A stretch of DNA of 64,000 nt from Blastobasis lacticolella (GCA_905147135.1 LR990051.1:2938463-3002462), one strand, 5' to 3'; shown: positions 35,442-48,629, counted from the first letter of the stretch. Numbers and translations are program-made. Notes: generated by a model not told the origin, from the letters alone.

Positions 35442-38400
35442 TCATGACCACAATATGCGACGCAGTTCCTTACGATCGACTTTGCGTCTGTCACCGCGAG
35501 GCAGTTTCTCAACGACCCTCACAGCTGTCAATGGGGTTTTGTCATAGATCTGTAAAGAAAAATAAAACCACAATTAATCACAATTTCATTCTGTTGAACA
35601 TTTAACCAACTATAACTTTAATTCACCTGGCTGACGGAAACTGGCAATATCTTTGCACAATCAAGCGCTTGACAGCTTCGACTGGGCACCAATGGTTTCG
35701 CGATATTCAGGCTGTCGTGCAAAACCTTACCACATTTACATTCTATTTGCTATTCAAAATTCGGAATTGCGGAACAATAGCCAATGGAACTACTATGGGT
35801 ACTAAGTTCGCTGGCTATAACACGACGTATTTTAGCAAGAGGACTTCCAGTATAGCGCCACATAAATATTGGTTATTTGATTTACGTTATGCAGTGGGTT
35901 TTGTTTTTTAGACACTGGCAGTGGCGCACACGGACCGTCTTCTTGAGAACATAATCTTGTTCTAGCAAACCTGCTGGTTGACGAAGTCAAGCATCTCCTG
36001 AGGGTCCGGCTGTTGTTCCTCACGCAGCTTCACGAATGCCACAGCCGCTTCCCCGTATTTCGGGTCCGGCGCCCCCGCCACCGCCGCCTCCGCCACGCTC
36101 GGGTGCTGCATCAGTACCGCTTCCACCTCATGGGGCGATATCTGGAAGATCAACGATTTTTTTTAGGTAGGACTCTGTCAAAATGGGTGAATACCACCAC
36201 CTTGTCTGTTTTTGCCGCCAAGCAGCAATGCTTGCATCGTTGTGTTCCGATTTAAACGATAAGGTAGCAAGCGCAATTACAGGCATGAGGCATTTCATCT
36301 TAGTCCTCACAGTGACAACGCACCTGCGGTTCTGCATTTTTATTGTCTTCAACCTGCTTTAAATGCTAAATGCATAAATCGTATATATTATAGGCGACAG
36401 TTACCGCTTACCACCAGGTGGGCTGTCTGCTTGTTTGTTACTGCGTAGCATAAAAAAATATGTTGGAAATCTGGCCCTCAGTGCACACATTTCAGGACAC
36501 CTTAAATAATGTGACAAACTATATTTCTATGAAAATGAAAAATATTTATTTGTTTTGCATAAATAAACAACTTAAATAAATACGACTATTGTCGACCATA
36601 AATAACAAAAAAATAAAAACGAATTATACAAAACAAAATAGTCCATGGCTCAGCTATGGTTGCCAGTGATACCAACAGCCGCTGTTATTCTGCCATGGTC
36701 AAAAGCTATCCTAGCCCAACCACACAATGCTTAGGCTAGGACAACAATAAAACATACATTACACACTTTTCTGCCAAACAATATTTGGCGTACTTTGCAT
36801 ACATATAAATTAAATCGAATGTACTTACATATATTAAACAATAATATTCAAAACAAACCCAATACAACATTGCCATCACCACAAATATTAACGATTGCCA
36901 GCATCCCTCGACTGCTGTGTAAAATATTAACTAAATAAATGAATATGAATATGCTTCAAGAGCAGCCATGAATAAATTTTATACGAAACGTAGCGACTGT
37001 CATCGACAGTGCACTACACACCGTAGGTGGCAAGTCATTCCAAATTTTGAATGCTGCGATCTTGAAACAGCCAAGGGTACTGTAACTTCTCAGTCACCCT
37101 AATACCTATCTGTCTGTATAAATACACACATACGAGTATCTACCTATAAAGAGTAGACATAACATAATAAATATCATTTCACATATTGTGAATAAAATTT
37201 AGTTCACATAAATAAAAGTAAAATTAAATATCAAAATCCTCAAAAATGAAACGAATGAAACATAAATCCGCGTAATTAAGATGATTTAAATGTAATCCAC
37301 GCAAATCGAAATAGTCAAACAATTTATAAAATCCGTACAAGAAATTGACAGCACTCGAAACGGCAACGGATTCTTCTTTCTTCTGTGGCCACTCTAACCC
37401 TATGATTGACGAAACCCTAACGTTATCCTCACTTAAATAATATAGAATAGAGGCCATTAGGTCTCGGAAAACCTACCTAATCGATAAGGAACTGAGACTC
37501 CCATCACACCTCATATCTCAGCCAACCAGCAAAGCCTTCGAAATCAAACGAACCAGTGACCTATTGTCTACTTCGCTCAAACCGTCACTCATATTCCGAT
37601 CATCTCGTCAGGCATTATTATGGTCCTACCTATCAACTCACGAGTCAAAGGAGAGACTATTATTTAAATTTTATTTACTTCGCGTGTGTAAGTTGTGTAC
37701 CTAGTGAGGGACGTTAACGACTCGGGCCAGGTTTCGATCCAAACTCGAGATTCATGTCCGTAGGAAAATGTCATTAAAGCTTTGAAAGCACAAAGGGTAT
37801 TAAACGGAACATGGGCCAAAATCGTACCAGAATTCTGCGGCAAACCTAGGCGTAGACTTAGTTAGAGCGCCTAGGCCATCGAAGACCAAGTCGGGATTCG
37901 TGCCGGACTCATTCTCTTAGAGTGTATTCGATGTCACATCCGAAACTGTGTCCCAGGTTAGTTTTATAGTTTTTATTCAGTGCGGGTGTGTACTGATGAT
38001 ATTTAATTTGGTAATATTTTTCTCAAAATTTGTGTTTTATTCACCTTTCACACTTATGTTGAAATCTCTAAGAGCCCTAATAAATACTCTTAACTACCAT
38101 AAGTAATGAGAATTTAACTTACGCTTTCGAAACTTAGAAACAAAGACAAATATAAAACAAACCAAATCACTGACACTACGTAGTTTAAGAAATAGATAGA
38201 GAACGAAAGAAACGACACAAAGCTGAAAGATAACACAAAATAATAAAGCATTAATTTAACAAACTACACGCGAGTTGTAATGAATTTTTCGAGGAAATTT
38301 GGAAAAGCTTGGGGTTTCTTAGTTACGGAAATGGATACGATGATGCTCACGCGACGCGACCCAAGGGCTGACTGTCTCGTTTCTACTACCCTGGCCACCT

Positions 38401-41400
38401 TGCTTTAAATCGTTATCATCAAAATTCCCACAGTTCAATATTACAAACAAACAAAAAATGAAATATTTCTAAGTTTATGAGGTCTAAAGCGACTGCTCTT
38501 ATAACGTTCGCACATCCATAAATTTTACAAAATGTTCCTGTTAAACCGAAAATAGTTAAATGTTTCAACAGCTAGGGATGTAGGGATGTGTGCATACGAC
38601 GTTTTATTTAATTACCGATCGATTAAATTTAAACAATGCAAACAAAAATACGTAAGCAAATGGATTCGATGTGTAATTTCTTTAGACCAAAATTTATAAG
38701 TAGGGACTTATAAGTATACAATATAAAGACATTTTAGGTACTATAAACTCGATGTAATGTTTCAGACTGAGTATAGAGATATATTTAATTCCTATGAAGC
38801 AAATCCATTTGAGTCATCAAACAAGTAGATTAAAATTAAATTCTAGACTCGTTTAATATTTAGGTGTGCTTCTATTCAATTATTTATTTCGATATTTCGT
38901 TGGAACGTATTTGTATGAATTTCACATCACTATCACTTGTGAGTATTTTTCTTGAGTCCCATACTTGACGCCAAACATTTAAGATATTCACGATATTTCG
39001 CCTGTCGTCCAACCAATCAATAGCGTAAATTTATTACGGGCTTTTGCAGTAAAATATTTATCTTATCGTCAAATAAATTGTTTAAGTTTATTACAAAACC
39101 AAGTTTTGGTTAAGTATTTGAGAGCATTTGTTAAAAGAAATCATGATAAGCAAACTATTTTTAACCACACACTGCTCTGTGTATGATATGCGTATCCATT
39201 TCCAAGTCCATAAACTACAACCATATGATATATAAATAAATTGTACGGTGACGAGCTCATGGTATATAGTGATCGTTACAGTACCGACAAGAGATATCCA
39301 GAAGAGGACCCCTATTGCGCAGATTGCGACCATATGTCTTCAAATTTACTTTATTGTACAAATAGCGAGGACATTCGAAGCTTAGAAGCGAGTGGAGGAA
39401 GCAACCGTAATTGAGCTTCCTGGTATCAGTCATATTTAGTATCTTCTTATCTAATAAGTATCTTATCTAATATCAATCTGCATCATTAGGTAATAACTAT
39501 ACTTCACGTCTGAGTGGGCTTAATAATAATAAATGACTAACCTGCCAGCCACCGTAGTTTATAATATCCTTAATTCTGTCAGTAATATAGATATATTTGT
39601 CTTCATCATAGTAGCCAAGATCTCCTGTTCTGTAGAAACCTTCTTCGTCCGTAAACTCACGAGGGTCGTGATTTATATATCCTGTGAATTATAATCACAT
39701 CACATTATGTCAACTGTGAAATGTAAATGGTAAGGACGGTCTACTGGCGATTAACAACAAACGGGCTGGTACAAATGCTACAGTTTCTATGTAAAATTGT
39801 AGCGTCAGTTGAGTTGTATCACAGTGTGTCATCGGAGTAAATTAATTGGAGCGCATATGTGAGTAGGTCATTACTCCCACAAAAGAATAGACGACGGCTG
39901 TAATGATCGCATTGCAAGGGGGACGATATTGCGTGCACACCTCCATCTATACCGCCTTTGACCAGGGCAGCGTAAGCGTCTACCCAGTAGAATTTCTAGA
40001 CTCTTTAAGACCTACATCCTGGATCTGCACTGCAGCGCACTCTATTTTCCTGTCCGGTTTTCCGATTATGCTTTTGCGGAGTTCACCCTCCCGAAACAAT
40101 ATAAATCATTTCAGGCCTTAGAGCATTACTTTGAAGGTAATTTTGCAAACTCACCAGCTTTATTTAGATGTAATCAAATAATGTTATTATATTAGACAGG
40201 ACTTATACGCGACGTACCTTTACGATTTGTTTTCCCGGCGTGTCGGTAGGGTTACACCCACCGTGAAGACGAGAAGACTGCCCTGGTCACCAGAGAAAGC
40301 TGCGGTGTGTCGGGAAAATAAATCGAAAAGGTAAATCACATGTAAATCCCGTCTAATATAATAATATGAGTAAATAACTCGAGTTTAGTTTGAAACAAAC
40401 AATGTTCATATGGTTTCTGAAAGAGTAGGTATTTTCTATGTTCAGTTGTCAAATGTTCGAAGTCGCGGACAAAAGCTATTAGCGCAGTAAGAAAGTTATT
40501 TACCTCATAAATATTATGATATTAATTTTAAAAATGATAAATGGCTACAAACCTGAAACCAATTTATCCTTCTTGACACAAAATTCACCCAGTTGATTCG
40601 GACCCAGAGCTTTACCAGTATCTAAATCTACAACCTGAAACGAATTAATATTTAAGTTGTAATAATATAATTAATTAAATCTTATTTACTATTTGAAAGC
40701 GTAATTCAGCCGTGTGGTTATGATATCCGAGGCGTAAACAATAGGCACGGGGTTCGAATCCCACTGCGGCCATGTACCAATGACTCTTTTCTGAGTTATA
40801 TACATTGGTTGAATACAATCCAATGCTCTTACGGTAAGGGATCATGATGAAACCTACACATTCAGATGACTGAAAGTGTAACCATGATCCAATCTGGTCC
40901 GGTTCCCCACTAGGGTCAGATGGCAGTCGCGCCAACACCTGATCTGTCAAATCCTGTATCATGGTCAAGGCGGCGGACCCCGGGCCCAAGTGCGAGAGTA
41001 GATGATTATTTTACGTACCTAATACGCAAGGTTGCAATTTTGCAAAAAATATAATATTTATATTTGTATTTCCAAACTAGTTTATTAGAACATACATGTT
41101 CTAACCAACAATTCAACATCTAACTAAATACACCTCCTGCTATTTTATACTAGGGCTGAGGAATTGAATAACAATTATTAGTGTCTGAAAGTTTGCTCAG
41201 TGGTCTCAGTAGAGTTCAACAAGCCCGCAAATGTTAGCAAAATATCACTATTCAAATCAATCGTAATAAGTATACCCAGGTTATACCTACCTGCATATGC
41301 ACATCGAAAAAATCTATGAACATGTAATGTAGAGACTATAGAGGATGGTGGGAATATGAGGATTATCTGATCTCTCTAGAATAATTCCTTTACCTTCCCG

Positions 41401-44400
41401 ATGCAAGCATAAAAACGTCCAACACTATTCGGTTTTTTGGTTGCTAAGTGAGCATCCTTGGCAATCACACCAGTTTCTGTGCAACCGTACCATTGACATA
41501 TGTCAATTAAATTTGGGAATCTGAAATGTTATAATAGTCAGAATATTAATTTATGTATGGTGTGTTCCCTAACTTAGGTATGTCACCAGACATATTGGTG
41601 TTTTTATTAGCACCAAATACATGAAATAGTAAATATCCATCCCATCAAAAACATTTTAATATAAAAGTTTGCCAAGTCTTGTGACTCTCCTGTAAAAATA
41701 TTAGAGATCTAAGGTGGAGCCAAGTCTGACAGTGCTCTTTTTTATAAAATGTTCTCAAAATTGCAGCGTAGTTCTCCTTTAAACATACTGAGTAAAAAAT
41801 AAAACCGTTCAACACTTCCCGGTTTTCAAGTTGCTAGCGTGACACTGGCGCGGTCACACGCTACGTAGCAAAATCGTCTGCGTCATCATTATTATGCCAC
41901 AGTGAAAATTCTTTAGTTACAAAATTTCGCTGGCGTCCAACGTCAAAACACTAATCTGGTCCAGGACCTTCTTGCATTCGCAAAACAAGCTGAATGTGAT
42001 GGACGAGCTGAGCCTTCAGCAGATCTGCGCGACCACATATACCTTAGATGACATCAAGCAGGCGAAGGAGGTGCTCCAAAGACCTTCGAGACGCCCATGC
42101 GCCGCGGGGGCGGAGACGCGAAGAAGGACCTTCTGGACATTTGGAGAAGGACCTTCTGGAGCAAAATTCAAGTTCATTGGTGGAATTGGGGAGAGACTAA
42201 TCAGCTACCCATCTGGGAGTCGTGCTTTTTGCCGCCTACCATCTCGCGGTGTGAGGGCAGCATGCCCGAAGTTATTATCACCCAAAAAATTATAAGACGT
42301 GTGCTCCTCGCCCTAGATATCCGGGAGTCCAGTGGACCTGACGGCATTCCGGCTATTGTTCTAAAAAAATGTGCTCCCGAGTTGTCTCCCGTGCTAATGC
42401 GCTTATTCGAGCTTTCCTATAACTCTGGAACGGTGCCGTCTTCGTGGAAGCTAGCTCTTGTGCATCCGATACCCAAGAAGGGTGATAATTCAGACCCATC
42501 AAATTACAGGCCTATAGCGGTAACCTCCTTGCTCTCTAAGGTGATGGAGCGGGTTATCAATATCCAGCTCCTCGGATACCTAGAGGACCACCAGCTGATC
42601 AGTGACCGTCAATATGGCTTTCGCCATGGTCGCTCAGCTGGTGACCTTCTGGTGTACCTAACGCACCGGTAGGCTAAGGCCGTCGAGAGCAAGGGGGAGG
42701 CTCTGGCTGTCAGTCTTGACATAGCCAAGGCATTTGATCGGGTCTGGCACAGGGCACTTCTATCAAAACTTCCGAAGTACGGTATCCCCGAGGGGCTCTG
42801 CAATTGGGTATCCAGCTTCCTGTCTGGACGGAGCATCCAAGTCGTTGTCGATGGATGCTGCTCCGATACCAAGACTATAAATGCTGGAGTACCCCAAGGT
42901 TCAGTACTATCTCCCACGCTGTTTCTTCTGCATATCAATGATATGCTGAATATCCCCAGTATTCATTGTTATGCGGATGACAGTACGGGAGATGTTAGTT
43001 ATACTGGCCGAGCGAATGTCCCTCGTTCCGAGGTGTCGGAGAGCCGAATTAGACTTGTGTCGAATATTGAACATTCCTTGGAGCAAGTTGCTCAGTGGGG
43101 CAGACTAAACCTAGTCCAATTCAACCCCTCGAAGACACAGGTCTGCGCATTTTCCGCCAAAAAATATCCTTTTGACATAGTGCCGCAGTTTCAAGGAACA
43201 CCCCTTTCCATCTCAAAAAGTATTGGGATCCTCGGTGTCGACATATCGTATAGCGTGCGATTCCGGAGTCACCTGGAAGGCAAGGCCAAACTGGCTTCGA
43301 AAAAGCTTGGAGTGCTTAACCGGTCCAAGCGATACTTCACCCCAGGGCAGCGCTTGCTGCTGTACAAGGCACAAGTGCGGCCACATATGGAGTTTTGTTC
43401 CCATCTTTGGGCCGGCGAAACTGCCGACCTGCTTAATCCTCTGGACTCCATACAAAGACGTGCCGTACGAATTGTCGATGATCCCATACTAACACGCAAG
43501 TTGGAACCACTGGCAAACCGAAGGGACTTTGGCTCCCTGTGTGTGTTCTATCGGCTGTACAATGGGGAGTGTTCCGAGGAACTTTTCGATCTGGTGCCCA
43601 CAGCACAATTCCGCCATCGCACCACCCGCCGTGGGCTTGGTACTCATCCTCACTACGTAGACCCTCTGTTGGTCACGACGCGAAGGTTCGAAAGAACGTT
43701 TCTCGCTCGTACGATTCGGATGTGGAATGAGCTCCCAGCCACAGTGTTTCCTTTGGACTATGACATGGGATTGTTCAAGAGGTATATTAGAGGTCTCTTC
43801 AGAGTCGGGCAACGCATCAGTGACTCCCCTGGTGTTGCTGATGTCCATAGGCGGCGGTGACCACTTTCCATCAGGTGGCCCGCTTGCCTGTTTGTCTACC
43901 GTATAACATAAAAAAAAAAAAACGAATCTTCAAGGAGACCGACCCCGACGACGCCCCGACGTTCGTGGCTCGAGCAGGACCTTAACAGGTTGCCGCCGGT
44001 GACATTTGATCATATTGACGTCACCAGGTCAAGGTAGAAATATGTCTTCATAAATGAGGTCAAATAAAAATTAGACAGCAAAGATGCATAAAATATATTG
44101 ATCATAAGTTTCAGTATTATTATTATTATTTCAGTTTTAGAGGAGAACTACGATGCAATTTGCAGATAGATAGGACCTTAACAGGTTGCCGCCGGTGACA
44201 TTTGATCATATTGACGTCACCAGGTCAAGGTAGAAATATGTCTTCATAAATGAGGTCAAATAAAGTTTTAGACAGCAAAGATGCATAAAATATATTGATC
44301 ATAAGTTTCAGTATTATTATTATTATTTCAGTTTTAGAGGAGAACTACGATGCAATTTGCAGATTTTTTTTTTAATTACAAATCTAAAAAAATCCCAGAC

Positions 44401-46965
44401 TGCTATTAAAAGCTGAAAAGTTAATAACAAGCATATTGATGAACGTAAATACTTCAATCATGCAAATTTAAGTTTTACTTTTAGAATTTTACTTAATTCC
44501 AAAGAAACTCTCAACCCCTACTTCACCGCTTTAGGGTTGAATATTTGCTGTTTTCAGACATTTCCCCTTATAAACTCCCAACCAAATCTCCATGCCAAAT
44601 TTCAACTTTCTATGTTACCTGGAAGTAAGTTGTCTATCTTTTTGATACCTGAGACCTAAATGCCTGGTGACATATGTTAGGAAACAGATTGGACTACTAG
44701 GGAAATCATACCTACGCCAAACGAATTAGTTTTACCTTTCCTTTAAAATGTTAACCAATGAAGGTTTTAAATTCATTGCCAAAGATATCATATGTTTAAC
44801 AGAGTTTAAGTCATAACTTTGCAATTGTGGGTAGTTCGCTATTTCAAAGTACGTCCACGGCGTTTGTATTATTAAGGAAATCTGGAAAACAATAAATTAT
44901 TATTTTAAGCAGCATAATTATTCCATCATAATAATAAGTACCTACGTGATGTTGTAAATATTCGTTAAGGTCCGAAACAAGCCTGTTAATTATACCTTTT
45001 CTTCGATTGCTTCTACCATCAAAACAGTCCAAAAACTAACCTTAACAAGAATTAGTGCCAGTTACCTTGTACTTATCAACTATTTCAAGTACATCTTCGG
45101 CGGTTTCCTCCAATATGGAAAAGCCCGACATACCGGAACAAAGGCTCAAGAACCCAGAATGGCAAAAGTTACTGAGCAAGATAACATTTTCTCCTTCAAT
45201 GTAACTGTAAACAATATGTATTACAGTATTAAACTTAAATATAGATTTGGTTATATCAATATTCAATCATTAGTAGTGTGCTTAATACTAATTTTGCCAT
45301 AAGTCTCATTTGAGACAAAGCCCGAACCTAATGAGATAAGACCCCGAAGCAGAAAAGTATACCTATCGGTATTAATATTGAGCATTCGCTCAAGAACTTC
45401 AAAAGCACAAACATTATAAAAAATTTATAGGTACAAACCATGGCTCGCTCAATACAAAAATCTCTGCCAATAATATGGAATGTGTCCAAGGAACGGCTTT
45501 TGGAAGCCCGGTTGTACCAGATGAAAAAAAGATCCCAGCTACGTGAGTATTTCCATCTATAGGTACAGGACTAAAGCTTTCTATATTTTCTACCTTATCC
45601 ATTTCTAAGAAATGTTTGTATAGTATGGCGCCATCTTGATTTTCATCACTAAACAGAATTAAATGTTTAATGCTCTCAACTGATTTAAGGTCGTCTTTAT
45701 AGGTCTCGTACACTTTTTCTGAGACAAACATCACCTTCGGTTTTACCAAGTTGAGTTTGTGAAGAATTGCCGCTGAAATAAAACATACTTTATTTTGAAA
45801 TTGTCTGGGGGATTTAGGCGGAGCAAGAAAAAAAATTGTATATCATGGAAAAAACCAGTTGTATACTAATTAGATATCTTATCTTATTAGAGAACATTGT
45901 GACAGATGGGCAGCCAGACGTATCCTATAAGGATTCTGCTTTTTTCGTACAAGCGGAACCCTAAAAAGAACAAGAACGAATGGTCTTGTTTATTAACCTT
46001 TTAACCTCAAAATTTTTGCTTCCATTACATAATAAAAGTTTAAGCATCTGTATACCACTGCCCGATGTCCCGATGGTGGTAAAAGCGCCACCAGCGCACA
46101 TTATTCCTAGCAGCGTGGGGTAGTACTCCAATCCCTCGAAACATACGGCTGCCACATCACCCGGCGTCAGGCCCCGCCGGGCCAGCGCCAGCGCCACGCG
46201 GAATGCCAGCCGCCACACTTCGGAAAACGATAGGCTCGCCCCGGTTGCAGTATCTGTCTGTAAAACAAATTGCATTATTATTAATTTCAGTTTTTATCGC
46301 CGCTATTCACTTACAGAGTACAGATAGATCTAGTAGAGTTGTAATCAAGGGCGAATACTTTCTTACAACACATCAGTGATTTTGCATGTACCAACATAAT
46401 ATCATAAATTATAATTATAATATGCAACAACTTCTTAAAAATGGACATGGTGGACAATGTGAAAAGTTTTAGTCCTGTACCTGTAGATCGAAATTCTCAC
46501 GTAGCAGTGATCTATTTTCATCTGGTACAACCGAGCTTCCAAAAGTGATTCCTTTTATTTGGAGAAAAATAACGATTTTTGAAAATTCTCCTTAATAAGC
46601 CCATATGCTAAGAGTTTTAGTACGACTTTTAACACTAAAAAAACAAATCAGTTTATTCTCTTGAGAGTTTCATACAACATTATGATTTACGGTAACATTC
46701 TTTTTACACATTATTGGACATTGTAGTGCAGGAGGCGTGAAAATATTTTTTTAAACTGCAGTTGAAAACCGCAGGAAGAGGCTACTTTATAATGGAGAGA
46801 GACATATGAACAAGCAGGTCACTTAATTTATTTCAATGGAACTGTACTTACTATTGCAGTTCTATCTCCGTATTGCTTGCATTTTTCCAGCACATAGATT
46901 CCCACATGAAGGTGACCAGGCAAATCGACCTTATCATCTCCATAAAGATAATTTTCAACAGACAT
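35442..46965 (-). CDS. Gene B: luciferase-like acyl-CoA synthetase, 10 exons
   Basis: Paralogue of gene A with the same predicted acid:CoA ligase chemistry. Exons in order: 46965-46852, 46257-46056, 45772-45439, 45204-45066, 44881-44736, 41520-41394, 40634-40553, 39681-39542, 36141-35971, 35549-35442. They also give 520 residues; one-codon losses in exons 2 and 4 are balanced by one-codon gains in exons 6 and 10. All junctions are GT/AG with the same phases as gene A. Motifs: [11 protein letters not shown] from residue 189, YGCTE at 323-327, YRTGD ending at Asp402. The last motif reads RRKVDRKEL: catalytic Lys508 is kept but the Gly before it is Arg. The HHGF region reads FCHSGF. It ends RILWS with no peroxisomal signal. 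Introns 5 and 8 are swollen by transposons, yet no exon is damaged, so it is probably functional. Confidence 0.92.
36956..37072 (-). mobile_element. RT C-terminus fossil in intron 8 of gene B
   Basis: 39 codons ending in [20 protein letters not shown] then [12 protein letters not shown]. The WN-LP...FK pattern is the usual end of Jockey-type ORF2 proteins. Nothing upstream survives; 37077 begins another repeat. Confidence 0.6.
37077..39284 (-). mobile_element. 2.2-kb TIR repeat, inverted copy in intron 8 of gene B
   Basis: Ends are GTACTGTAAC (37077-37086) and GTTACAGTAC (39275-39284), exact complements. The inner TA/CTGTAAC boundary would fit a TA target duplication. The whole block is the reverse complement of 59364-61450 plus 58405-58460 and, in part, 17120-18970. 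It carries no transposase-length frame. This is the least interrupted copy in the window and defines the element ends. Confidence 0.7.
40700..41015 (+). repeat. tRNA-derived SINE in intron 6 of gene B
   Basis: Has GGGGTTCGAATCCCACTGCG (B-box), then GTACCAATGACTCTTTTCTG, a CTTACGGTAAGG segment and GGGTCAGATGGCAGTCGCG, ending in GGCGGACCCCGGGCCC. Same family as 25190-25535. Confidence 0.75.
41975..42160 (+). pseudogene. Gag-like ORF fragment, first half
   Basis: Reads [20 protein letters not shown] and [10 protein letters not shown], then after a frameshift [20 protein letters not shown] followed by IWR. I associate this pattern with a dispersed lepidopteran gag/'mutant cadherin'-like ORF, function unknown. 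It is cut off by the Jockey element and resumes at about 43920. Confidence 0.5.
42160..43915 (+). mobile_element. 5'-truncated Jockey-type retrotransposon, one nonsense codon
   Basis: Open in one frame to 43860 except for TAG at 42670-42672. Reverse transcriptase blocks: [78 protein letters not shown] and the intact catalytic YADD. The C-terminal part has [15 protein letters not shown] and [16 protein letters not shown], ending near [12 protein letters not shown]. The endonuclease half is missing and a poly-A run ends the element at about 43921. It lies in intron 5 of gene B, opposite to the gene. The nonsense site probably replaced a Trp codon (inference from family wording HRWA). Confidence 0.88.
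43920..44036 (+). pseudogene. Gag-like ORF fragment, second half
   Basis: Continues the frame cut at 42160: [17 protein letters not shown], then after a frameshift [19 protein letters not shown] and a stop. Together with 41975-42160 it makes one ORF split by the Jockey insertion. Confidence 0.5.
43976..44364. repeat. 196-bp tandem duplication
   Basis: Units start AGGACCTTAACAGGTTGCCG at 43976 and 44172 and both end in GCAATTTGCAGAT. I see only a short difference (AAAAATT against AAAGTTTT). The unit copies the end of the gag-like ORF plus about 130 bp of AT-rich flank. Confidence 0.85.
46425..46566 (+). pseudogene. Inverted pseudo-exon 3 of a synthetase paralogue
   Basis: On plus, inside intron 1 of the minus-strand gene B, the frame reads [20 protein letters not shown] then [11 protein letters not shown]. 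After a one-base shift it continues [15 protein letters not shown]. This aligns with exon 3 of genes A and B across the P-loop motif. The Gly after the TT pair is Glu, and the conserved end and splice sites are lost. It is a decayed copy from another paralogue or from gene B itself. Confidence 0.8.
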
Positions 46966-48545
46966 CGTGTTAGGTATCGAATGATGTGAAGTTGTAAAGT
47001 ATGAGTTGACAGCACATTAAATAAGTTTGGGCTAAAAACAAGCACAAAATTACTTACACCTAAGTCAACAAACCCATTTTCAAGACCTAGTAGTTATTTT
47101 CAGGTGTACGGTAGTGTCACCGCCAAGATAAGCAAGCGAAATCTTACACATTTTTCTTAAAACCACTCAATTAACCATTTTAAACCTCGCACCTTGCATC
47201 AGAATCAATCTCAGAAAGTATAATATGGAATTTATCAAGAAGCCACTTAAGGAAATATTTCGTGAAAGGCATTAAGTTATTCTAGATGTAGATCAACCAT
47301 GCCTTTACGAACACTTAATTGTACATTATGAAACAAATGTGCTATACGTGTCATGTGTAATGATGAATGCACACGCGTTTCATACGACTATTTCATCACA
47401 CTTGCGAGGAACTCTATTTTTATTAACTTAACGTTACTAAAACAATTACAAAATATTTATACCAGATTTCAGGTAGACAAGGGCGCGAAAACAATATTCG
47501 ACATACAGCCTATATTAAAAATATAATAAAGCTAATATTTACGTATTTATAACATAATTTATTGCGAATTGTGAACAATTCAATAAAACATCATAATTAA
47601 GGAAGTACAATTTATATATTCAAAACAATCTGTACCTACTATTTTCAGTCGCATAAAAACTATTTCACCACATTTGCTCGTAACTTGGATGTTATTGTAT
47701 CACTTTTAATCCAAGCAATGGCGAGCAGTTATCGTTTTCTTCGCGTGCAGGTGCCAAGCAGGGATAGGTGGATATGAATGTCATGTCCATTATTAAATTA
47801 TCTTTGTAACCAATTATTTTAGAGAACCGAAGTAAAACAATTCGCCATGTCCATATGTCTGTCCGTGGCTTGACTCAGAAGATATTGGTACCAGAAAGCT
47901 GTAATTTCGCATAGTAATACATATTAATCACAACTACGAAGTTGTAAAATAGAACCTACAAAAAACTTTTTTTTTGGCATCTCCCCTACTCGTTAAGTGG
48001 GAGTATTATTTTTGTCAATTCCATGGCTGGATAGCTCTTTTAAAGACATTTCTGGTATCTAAGGAACACATTTTAATTCAGATATCCATTTCTGATGTTG
48101 GTGTTCTGTTGTTTAGCTTCAAGGTTGGTAATTTGTTAGAGTTTCGTGTCCATCCTTGGCGGGTTGTTATTTCGACTTGGCCGAGGCACTGACTATAAAT
48201 TCCTTAAGAACGAGCGGTTTCACAAATGTCGATAACTAAAACCGACACGGCACCGAAATATGTATCGTCAGTTCGGACGACAATAATGTTTGAGACGAAA
48301 TCTTGAGTTTCACAGCACAGCTTTCGACGGTAACTTAATGATTTGACAGATTATCTGGACGATATTATACTCAATTACCTACTATTGATTACTTTTGATA
48401 GCACTAATTACAAACCAACAGAGAGCACAACTGATTTAACTTAATAGCTATCGTCCATTTTCTACGATTCGATAAAGATATCATGATATAAATTAAATGC
48501 TAATATAAAACATCTATAACAAAGCTACGAGCCGATGCAGACGTA
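46966..48545. other. Upstream region of gene B; no gene recognised
   Basis: No TATA box or second gene is evident. A 72-codon plus-strand ORF at 47974-48192 has no recognisable motif. Confidence 0.3.
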
Positions 48546-48629
48546 CAGTCAGCTGCAGAATAAATGGACCTTCCTACCATACATTTAATGTACGCTAGGA
48601 GGGGGAGCATTTTACACTGCAGCTGACTG
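48546..48629. mobile_element. 84-bp TA-flanked MITE
   Basis: Ends CAGTCAGCTGCAG and CTGCAGCTGACTG are inverted copies with TA immediately outside each. Tc1/mariner-like by the TA only. Confidence 0.65.

Noticed and set aside
36013..36255. 80-codon plus-strand ORF
   Set aside because: Antisense to exon 9 of gene B.
39903..40121. 72-codon plus-strand ORF in intron 7 of gene B
   Set aside because: No motif, no paralogue in gene A, and no repeat partner; treated as chance.
42609..42938. 109-codon minus-strand ORF
   Set aside because: Antisense of the Jockey reverse transcriptase core.
43976..44364. CRISPR array
   Set aside because: Only two long units, no spacers, and the host is a eukaryote.
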